Below, in pieces: positions 58,065 through 64,000 of a DNA stretch of 64,000 bases. This DNA comes from Ruminococcus flavefaciens. GTDB lineage: Bacteria > Bacillota > Clostridia > Oscillospirales > Ruminococcaceae. Within the stretch, counting starts at the first letter, position 1; each line of letters opens with the position of its first letter. The translations under genes were made by a program, and so were the position numbers. The notes under the pieces are model-generated. The model saw only the letters and a program-made list of their open reading frames with translations. It was not told the origin of the DNA and ran no database searches. The stretch is from assembly GCA_015067005.1 (NCBI GenBank), contig SVNH01000015.1, positions 1-64,000 of the forward strand, given 5' to 3'.

Positions 58065-60152
58065 ATGGAAAAGGTAACAGAGTATTTTGGTTCAATGGTA
58101 TTCGATGAGAGAGTAATGAAGGCTACTCTTTCCGAAAAGGTATACAAGTCGCTGAAAAGGACTATCGACAGAGGTACTCCTCTTGATATTTCCGTTGCAA
58201 ACGTTGTAGCAGCTGCTATGAAGGACTGGGCTATCGAAAAGGGTGCAACTCATTATACACACTGGTTCCAGCCTATGACAGGCGTTACAGCTGAAAAGCA
58301 CGACAGCTTCATCACTCCTGCTCCGGACGGCAGAGTTATCATGGAATTTTCCGGCAAGGAACTCGTCAAGGGTGAGCCGGATGCTTCCTCATTCCCCTCA
58401 GGCGGACTTCGTGCTACATTCGAGGCAAGAGGCTATACAGCATGGGATCCGACCTCTTACGCTTTCATCAAGGACGGCACACTCTATATCCCGACAGCTT
58501 TCTGCTCATACACTGGTGAGGCTCTCGACAAGAAAGTACCTCTCCTGCGTTCAATGGAAGCCCTCAACAAGCAGTCAATGCGTGTGCTCAAACTTTTCGG
58601 CAACGAGAGTGTAAGAAGTGTCCGCTGCTCAGTTGGTCCTGAGCAGGAATACTTCCTTGTAGACCGTGAGATGTGGAAAAAGCGTAAGGATCTCATCATG
58701 ACAGGACGAACACTCTTCGGTGCAATGCCTCCGAAGGGACAGGAAATGGAAGATCACTATTTCGGCTCTATCAAGTCAAGAGTTTCCGAGTATATGGCTG
58801 ACCTTGATAAGGAGCTCTGGAAGCTTGGCATCCTCGCAAAGACCAAGCATAACGAGGTCGCACCTGCACAGCATGAGCTTGCACCTATCTACAAGACCAC
58901 AAACATCGCTGCTGACCACAACCAGCTCACAATGGAAGTCATGAAGAAGGTCGCAGAGCGTCACGGACTTGTTTGTCTGCTTCATGAAAAGCCTTTCGAG
59001 GGCGTAAACGGCTCAGGTAAGCACAACAACTGGTCTATTTCTACCGATACAGGCGTAAACCTTCTCTCTCCCGGCGAAACTCCATATGAAAACGCACAGT
59101 TCCTGCTGTTCCTTACAGCAGTCATCAAGGCTGTTGACGACTATCAGGATTTGCTCAGACTTTCAGTTGCAACAGCAGGCAACGATCACCGCCTCGGCGC
59201 AAACGAAGCTCCGCCTGCAATTATTTCCATATTCCTCGGTGATGAACTCACAGCCATTCTCGAAGCTATCGAAAATGACAAGCCTTACGGTGGTACTGCA
59301 AAGGAGAAGATGAAGCTGGGCGTTGACGTTCTTCCGCAGTTCAGCAAGGACACTACCGACCGCAACCGTACCTCTCCGTTCGCATTTACAGGCAACAAGT
59401 TCGAGTTCCGTATGCTTGGCTCATCCAACAGTATCTCCTGTGCAAACATTCACCTCAATGCCGCAGTAGCAGAGGTACTCAGACAGTTTGCCGATAAGCT
59501 TGAGGGCGCTAAGGACTTCAACAAGGCTCTTCACGATCTCATCAAGAAGACTATAAAGGAACACAAGCGTATCATCTTCAACGGCAACGGCTACGATGAC
59601 GCATGGGTAAAAGAAGCTGAAAAGCGCGGACTTTCCAACCTCAGAACTACTGCCGACTGTATGCCTAAGATATGCGACAAGAAGAATGTCGAGATGCTCA
59701 CCTCTCACGGTATCTTCACAGAGGCTGAGATATACTCACGCTGCGACATCATGCTTGAAAACTATGTAAAGTCCGTAAACATCGAGGCTCAGACAATGGT
59801 CGATATGGCTCGCAAGGAGATAATCCCTGCTGTTGCGAAGTTTGCATCTGATACCGCATCTGCTGTTGCAGTAAAGAAGAGCGTGGCTAAGGCAGCCTGC
59901 AAGTACGAGACCAAACTCGTTGAGGAACTGTCGGTACTTATCGACGAAATGGACGATGCAACTACAAAGCTTGAAGACACAGTTGCAAAACTCAAAACTA
60001 TCGGCGACATCAAGAAGGAGTCGGAATTTGTACGCGATAAGATGATACCTGCAATGGATAAGCTTCGTGCAGCCGCTGATAAGGCAGAGACTATCACAGC
60101 TGAGGACTATTATCCGTTCCCAGCTTATGACAAACTTCTTTTCGGAGTGTGA
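58065..60152 (+). CDS. glnN: Glutamine synthetase type III (copy 2)
   Basis: A 695-residue GSIII, the same length as the copy at 30998 and very similar along its whole length (for example the stretches [44 protein letters not shown] are unchanged). Differences cluster in the C-terminal 120 residues and near residue 190 ([10 protein letters not shown] against [10 protein letters not shown]). ATG 58065 follows GGAGG. It lies between the palindromic repeat and dapF; its last codons carry the dapF ribosome site. There is no leader like that of amt. Confidence 0.97.
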   Translation: MEKVTEYFGSMVFDERVMKATLSEKVYKSLKRTIDRGTPLDISVANVVAAAMKDWAIEKGATHYTHWFQPMTGVTAEKHDSFITPAPDGRVIMEFSGKELVKGEPDASSFPSGGLRATFEARGYTAWDPTSYAFIKDGTLYIPTAFCSYTGEALDKKVPLLRSMEALNKQSMRVLKLFGNESVRSVRCSVGPEQEYFLVDREMWKKRKDLIMTGRTLFGAMPPKGQEMEDHYFGSIKSRVSEYMADLDKELWKLGILAKTKHNEVAPAQHELAPIYKTTNIAADHNQLTMEVMKKVAERHGLVCLLHEKPFEGVNGSGKHNNWSISTDTGVNLLSPGETPYENAQFLLFLTAVIKAVDDYQDLLRLSVATAGNDHRLGANEAPPAIISIFLGDELTAILEAIENDKPYGGTAKEKMKLGVDVLPQFSKDTTDRNRTSPFAFTGNKFEFRMLGSSNSISCANIHLNAAVAEVLRQFADKLEGAKDFNKALHDLIKKTIKEHKRIIFNGNGYDDAWVKEAEKRGLSNLRTTADCMPKICDKKNVEMLTSHGIFTEAEIYSRCDIMLENYVKSVNIEAQTMVDMARKEIIPAVAKFASDTASAVAVKKSVAKAACKYETKLVEELSVLIDEMDDATTKLEDTVAKLKTIGDIKKESEFVRDKMIPAMDKLRAAADKAETITAEDYYPFPAYDKLLFGV

Positions 60153-60157
60153 TATAA

Positions 60158-61006
60158 ATGAGATTTACCAAAATGCACGGCTGCGGCAACGATTATGTGT
60201 ATGTCAATTGTTTTGAGGAGAGCGTGAGCTCTCCCGAACAGCTTACAAGAGCAGTCAGTGATCGTCACTTCGGCATAGGTTCGGACGGACTTGTTCTGAT
60301 ACTTCCAAGTAATACAGCGGACTGCCGTATGCGGATGTTCAATCCCGATGGCAGCGAATCAGAAATGTGCGGTAATGCGATACGCTGCGTTGCAAAGTAT
60401 GTCTACGACAAGAACATCATCCACAAGCCTGTTGTCACTGTGGAAACTCTTGCGGGAATAAAGACTATCGAAGTCCACACCGATGAAAACGACATCGCCC
60501 GAACTCTTACAGTAGATATGGGCGCTCCTGTGATTGAAGCAGCGGAAGTGCCCGTTATTGCCGAGACTTCGCCTGTTACTGACCTTTCACTTTCGGCTTA
60601 CGGCAGGGAGTTCACATTTACCTGCGTTTCAATGGGCAATCCTCATGCAGTTACCTTCATCAGTGAGGATGTGAGCGGTTTTGAAGTTGAAAAATACGGA
60701 AAAGTCTTTGAGTGTGATAAGCATTTTCCACGCAGAGCGAATATAGAATTTGCTGAGGTGATCTCCTCGGATCACCTGAAAATGCGTGTATGGGAGAGAG
60801 GAACAGGCGAGACTCTTGCCTGCGGAACGGGTACCTGTGCAACAGTCGCAGCAGCTTGTCTGAATGGCATATGTCCGCGCAAGCCTGTTCGTGTTGAACT
60901 TCTTGGCGGCGAACTTGTGATAGAGTGGAAGGAATCGGACGGACATATTTACATGACAGGTCCTGCTGAATATACATTTGAGGGAGAATACTATGGCAAA
61001 GTTTAA
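60158..61006 (+). CDS. dapF: Diaminopimelate epimerase
   Basis: A 282-residue racemase that turns LL- into meso-diaminopimelate. The two catalytic cysteines are in [10 protein letters not shown] and LACGTGTCA; the start [14 protein letters not shown] is typical. ATG 60158 lies 5 bases after the glnN stop and uses a GGAG inside the glnN end. Coupled by a 14-base overlap to dapL. Confidence 0.97.
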   Translation: MRFTKMHGCGNDYVYVNCFEESVSSPEQLTRAVSDRHFGIGSDGLVLILPSNTADCRMRMFNPDGSESEMCGNAIRCVAKYVYDKNIIHKPVVTVETLAGIKTIEVHTDENDIARTLTVDMGAPVIEAAEVPVIAETSPVTDLSLSAYGREFTFTCVSMGNPHAVTFISEDVSGFEVEKYGKVFECDKHFPRRANIEFAEVISSDHLKMRVWERGTGETLACGTGTCATVAAACLNGICPRKPVRVELLGGELVIEWKESDGHIYMTGPAEYTFEGEYYGKV

Positions 61007-62198
61007 TGAGAGATTTCTTGATCTGAAGGAGAGCTACCTTTTCAGTGAAGTTGCAAAGAGAGTGAGCACATTCAAGGAAAAAAATCCTGATAGGGACGTT
61101 ATCAGACTCGGTATCGGAGATGTTACACTTCCGCTTGGCAAGTCAGTTGTGCAGGCTATGCACTCGGCAGCTGATGAAATGGGAAAGGCTGAAACGTTCC
61201 GCGGCTACGGTCCGGAGCAGGGCTATGACTTCCTCAGAGTGGCTATTGCAGGACATTACAAGGAAATAGGTGCTGATGTAGACGCGGATGAGATATTCGT
61301 TTCTGACGGTGCGAAGTCCGATACCGGAAATATTACTGACCTTTTTTCTGCTGATAATACCGTACTCATTCCTGATCCGGTATATCCGGTCTATGTAGAC
61401 ACCAACACTATGAACGGAAGAAATATCGTCTATATGAACGGAACAGCCGAGAACGATTTTCTCCCCATGCCCGACAGGGGCGTCCATGTGGACATAATAT
61501 ACCTCTGCTCACCGAATAACCCTACCGGTGCCTGCTATAACAAGCAGCAGCTGAAAGAGTGGGTGGACTACGCTCTTGAAAATGATGCGGTGATACTCTT
61601 TGATTCGGCTTATGAGAGCTTTATTTCTGACAGTGAGCTTCCGCGGACTATATATTGTATCGAAGGTGCAAAGAAGTGTGCAGTGGAGTTCTGTTCGCTG
61701 TCAAAGACAGCCGGTTTCACAGGTACGCGCTGCGGATATACGATAGTTCCAAAGGCTATAAAGTCCGTAACTGATGATGGGCGCGAAATGAGCCTTAACA
61801 AGATGTGGAACAGGCGTCAGACCACTAAATTCAACGGCGTTCCATATGTCGTACAGAGAGCTGCTGAGGCTGTTTTCAGCGAAGAGGGGCAGAGAGAATC
61901 AAAGGCTATGACAGCCTGCTATCTCGAAAATGCCCGTATTATCTCTGACACTATGAATGAGCTTGGTATACGCTATACAGGCGGTATCAATTCGCCATAC
62001 ATCTGGTTTGAGTGTCCATTTGGCATGGACAGCTGGACCTTCTTCGACTATATGCTTGAAAAAGCCGGCGTTGTAGGAACTCCTGGTGCAGGATTCGGTA
62101 AAAACGGCGACCGCTGGTTCCGTCTGACAGCATTTAACAACAAGGAAAATACGATCGAAGCTATGAAACGTTTCAGAGGACTGTTTGAAAACAAGTAA
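60993..62198 (+). CDS. dapL: LL-diaminopimelate aminotransferase
   Basis: A 401-residue class I aminotransferase that converts tetrahydrodipicolinate directly to LL-DAP using glutamate. Family blocks: [50 protein letters not shown], and [18 protein letters not shown] with the PLP Lys. Together with dapF it completes the DapL variant of lysine and peptidoglycan precursor synthesis. It consumes glutamate, which fits the nitrogen theme. Confidence 0.97.
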   Translation: MAKFNERFLDLKESYLFSEVAKRVSTFKEKNPDRDVIRLGIGDVTLPLGKSVVQAMHSAADEMGKAETFRGYGPEQGYDFLRVAIAGHYKEIGADVDADEIFVSDGAKSDTGNITDLFSADNTVLIPDPVYPVYVDTNTMNGRNIVYMNGTAENDFLPMPDRGVHVDIIYLCSPNNPTGACYNKQQLKEWVDYALENDAVILFDSAYESFISDSELPRTIYCIEGAKKCAVEFCSLSKTAGFTGTRCGYTIVPKAIKSVTDDGREMSLNKMWNRRQTTKFNGVPYVVQRAAEAVFSEEGQRESKAMTACYLENARIISDTMNELGIRYTGGINSPYIWFECPFGMDSWTFFDYMLEKAGVVGTPGAGFGKNGDRWFRLTAFNNKENTIEAMKRFRGLFENK

Positions 62199-62270
62199 TA
62201 CAGGCAGAAAAAGTGTTCCCGTAAGTGCGATACTCTTAGCGGAACATTGAATAACCAGAACAAATATGAT

Positions 62271-62310
62271 AAAGGCGATGCCAGCATAGAGCTGGTATCG
62301 CCTTTTATAG
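62271..62310 (+). terminator. Terminator of glnN-dapF-dapL
   Basis: Stem AAAGGCGATGCCAGC/GCTGGTATCGCCTTT followed by T residues. Confidence 0.85.
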
Positions 62311-62411
62311 TTAATGTCCGCTCAACAACTTGTAGTATCATAACCAGAATTCCCAAATATATTAAAAAGCTGAAATCACAAGTATACCAGAAGTAACAGT
62401 TTGCAAATGAA
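62311..62411. other. Spacer between converging genes
   Basis: No gene or structured element seen. Confidence 0.5.
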
Positions 62412-62445
62412 AAACCTTTCTGAACGTGCGGGTCCAGAAAGGTTT
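62412..62445 (-). terminator. Terminator of the hypothetical gene
   Basis: Stem AAACCTTTCTG/CAGAAAGGTTT; on the minus strand followed by TTTCATT. Confidence 0.75.
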
Positions 62446-62491
62446 AGTCATATCAACTTAATTGATGACATAGGATAATACCATTTTTAGC

Positions 62492-63130
62492 TTATTTAAG
62501 CCACCAGATGTTTTCTAATGATTTTTCTTCTCTCACTTGTTTTATAATTGAGCCAATATCCGGAAAATCAGACATATCTATTCCGCTTGCATCTATCTTA
62601 TCTCTTACTAATGCAGACATAACGCTTCTATCAATGCGATTGATTACTTTTCCATTCTTGAACTCTAATTCTATTAATGTTTTATATGTATAAAATCTCT
62701 GGAAACCGCAATGAATATAATAATTCCTAAGGAAGCCTTTCCCGATCACAAGACTACCTGAATAATTTATCGGATACATCAAGCCTTTATACTGCCTGTG
62801 TCCTCTATATTTTTCATACTTATAAGGGAAACTTACTTTTTTTCCATTATCATTCCTCGTAGCCATACATTCAATGTATTCAATATCCGAAACCTTAACA
62901 TTCAGAATATCTGTGTATTCATCATTATCTGTATGTATATAAAGTTCATTCAAATATAAACCGCTGTCGGAAATATCAAATGAACACCAAAAGCCTCTCC
63001 AACAAGAAGATGAAATACTTGACGGTGTCAGATTAAAAAATTGTGGTGTAAAATCCGATTTGGGCTGATTGGCAACAAACGAATACTCTTCTCCATTGTA
63101 ATAATATCTATCAGTAACCTGCCCTGTCAT
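62492..63130 (-). CDS. Conserved hypothetical protein, possible immunity-type
   Basis: A 212-residue soluble protein (DRYYYNGEEYSFVANQPKSD, SSCWRGFWCSFDISDSGLYL, NELYIHTDND, YIHCGFQRFYTYKTLIELEF). I have no family name for it, but the CWRGFWC and GHRQYKGL blocks with YIHxGFQRxYxYKxLxELxF recall stand-alone hypothetical proteins found sporadically in gut bacteria. It is rich in Tyr, Asn and Ile and clearly more AT-rich than its neighbours, which suggests recent transfer. ATG 63130 follows GGAGACATGAAG. Function unknown. Confidence 0.7.
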   Translation of the reverse strand: MTGQVTDRYYYNGEEYSFVANQPKSDFTPQFFNLTPSSISSSCWRGFWCSFDISDSGLYLNELYIHTDNDEYTDILNVKVSDIEYIECMATRNDNGKKVSFPYKYEKYRGHRQYKGLMYPINYSGSLVIGKGFLRNYYIHCGFQRFYTYKTLIELEFKNGKVINRIDRSVMSALVRDKIDASGIDMSDFPDIGSIIKQVREEKSLENIWWLK

Positions 63131-63191
63131 TCTTCATGTCTCCTCTCGGAATTACTTTTATTATACCGATAACGCAATAAAATGTCAAGAC

Positions 63192-63224
63192 AAAATAAAA
63201 AGCTCACGCTATTGCGTGAGCTTT
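63192..63224 (-). terminator. tRNA-Gln terminator
   Basis: Stem AAAGCTCACGC/GCGTGAGCTTT; minus-strand tail TTATTTTG. Confidence 0.85.
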
Positions 63225-63226
63225 AC

Positions 63227-63302
63227 TGGTTGGGGTGGAAGGATTTGAACCCTCGAAATAACGGAGTCAGAGTCCGCTGCCTTACCACTTGGCGACACCC
63301 CA
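63227..63302 (-). tRNA. tRNA-Gln (CTG)
   Basis: A 76-base tRNA on the minus strand with encoded CCA. Acceptor TGGGGTG/CACCCCA, discriminator A, D arm GCCAAGTGGTAAGGC, anticodon stem GCGGA with loop CTCTGAC (anticodon CTG), and T arm GAGGGTTCAAATCCTTC. It reads CAG glutamine codons. Confidence 0.95.
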
Positions 63303-63493
63303 ATAAATATACACTGAATGATTCAGCTTTATTATTATATCACTGTTTAGAATAAAAGTCAATAGGAAAAACAAAAATTTATTTTTTAATTATATATCTG
63401 AGGTATTGAAAAGCATAAGAAAAGAAGATATAATAAAATACATAGGGATTTGGAGAAAAATATCAGTATTTTAAGAGTGGATGGGGGAACATC
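63303..63493. other. Upstream region of the lipid kinase gene
   Basis: AT-rich, no gene. The tRNA promoter (minus) and the kinase promoter (plus) are expected here; no clear consensus was found. Confidence 0.4.
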
Positions 63494-64000
63494 ATGAAGA
63501 AGATGTATTTCATAGTGAACCTTGTTGCAGGCAAAGCAGCTATCTCCGAAAAACTTGGAAAGATCCTTGATGAGTTTACAAAGGCTGAATTTGAGACTAC
63601 GATTCATATAACACAGAGCGGCAGTGATGCGGCAGATATGGCGAAATATGCCTGTGAAAATGGCTTTGACCTGCTTGTATGTGCAGGCGGAGACGGTACA
63701 CTCAGTCAGTGTCTGCAAGGTATAATGAACAGCGAACACCGAATACCTATCGGTTATATACCAGCCGGTTCGACCAATGATTTTGCTAAGAACCTTTCGA
63801 TCCCCAAGGACACTATCTCAGCTGTGAGACAGATAATCAACGGAAAGCCTGTTCCTTGTGATGTAGGCGGTTTCAATAACGAGTATTTCTCATATATTGT
63901 GGCTTTTGGCGCGTTTACGAATATAACATATGAAACTCCGCAGAATTTCAAGAATATTCTTGGGCACGTTGCGTATTTTCTGAACGGACTCACCCAGATA
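63494..64000 (+). CDS. Diacylglycerol/lipid kinase, partial
   Basis: The first 169 residues of a YegS/BmrU/DgkB-type lipid kinase; the gene runs off the right edge. The DAGK catalytic domain shows YFIVNLVAGKA, the nucleotide loop VCAGGDGTLSQCLQG, IPIGYIPAGSTNDFAKNL, and CDVGGFNNEYFSYIVAFGAF. It phosphorylates diacylglycerol or a related lipid with ATP, recycling lipid from lipoteichoic acid or other synthesis. ATG 63494 follows GGGGGAAC. Confidence 0.93.
   Translation, partial: MKKMYFIVNLVAGKAAISEKLGKILDEFTKAEFETTIHITQSGSDAADMAKYACENGFDLLVCAGGDGTLSQCLQGIMNSEHRIPIGYIPAGSTNDFAKNLSIPKDTISAVRQIINGKPVPCDVGGFNNEYFSYIVAFGAFTNITYETPQNFKNILGHVAYFLNGLTQI

Overview
The window looks like a low-to-moderate GC Firmicute of the Oscillospiraceae, most likely a Ruminococcus-type gut or rumen anaerobe. 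The evidence is the combination of two type III glutamine synthetases, the LL-diaminopimelate aminotransferase route to lysine, a dockerin-like module in a lipoprotein, SPKTG-type surface anchors, Rrf2, T-box and ANTAR regulation, and no respiratory genes. The genus is an inference; the species cannot be told.

Layout. (1) 1-6.9 kb is accessory and worn: a DUF134/NifX-like fusion with a metallo-beta-lactamase-fold partner, a Fic protein, broken helix-turn-helix genes, the 3' half of a tRNA-Ser that looks like an attachment site, an HTH plus nucleotidyltransferase pair of toxin-antitoxin type, and the tail of a serine recombinase. (2) 6.9-9.6 kb makes PLP (pdxS, pdxT) beside a C-terminally truncated PdxR-like regulator. 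(3) 9.7-12.6 kb is a T-box leader ahead of a sugar-isomerase/acyl-CoA synthetase fusion. (4) 12.9-16.4 kb is a BirA-type operator and bioY-bioB-bioD-bioA. (5) 16.4-23.1 kb mixes live genes (LysR, flavodoxin-type lipoprotein, exonuclease, DUF5131-DUF4186) with decayed ones. (6) 23.3-28.8 kb has a cupredoxin-like surface protein, a sulfonate/nitrate-type binding lipoprotein, an Rrf2 regulator, a collapsed PEP-synthase-like gene and a GH13 glucosidase. (7) 28.9-33.1 kb is amt-PII and glnN. (8) 33.4-36.5 kb is sulfur metabolism: Rrf2 (CymR-like), cysK, a Met/Cys-rich leader peptide with an attenuator, moeB/thiF and a rhodanese. (9) 36.6-44.8 kb is iron uptake: feoA-feoA-feoB and accessory genes, then a flavodoxin, a surface protein and a ferric-reductase-like membrane protein with an FMN-binding domain. 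(10) 44.9-56 kb is one minus-strand nitrogen operon, gltB-gltD-glnA-ANTAR regulator-purF-asnB. (11) 56-62.2 kb is pyrG, a second glnN, dapF and dapL. (12) The end holds an unknown protein, tRNA-Gln and a lipid kinase cut by the window edge.

The unifying theme is nitrogen: ammonium entry (Amt-PII), three glutamine synthetases, GOGAT and three glutamine-dependent enzymes (CTP synthase, PurF, AsnB), with an ANTAR antiterminator in the middle. The amt and pyrG transcripts start with nearly identical leaders carrying two terminators, and gltB has its own leader terminator, which suggests one antitermination regulon. The second theme is erosion: at least nine genes are truncated, frameshifted, internally deleted or survive as fragments, and several fragments are displaced copies of genes elsewhere in the window. 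Strongest leads: the paralogous nitrogen leaders, the T-box in front of an acyl-CoA synthetase, and the sulfur leader-peptide region upstream of cysK.
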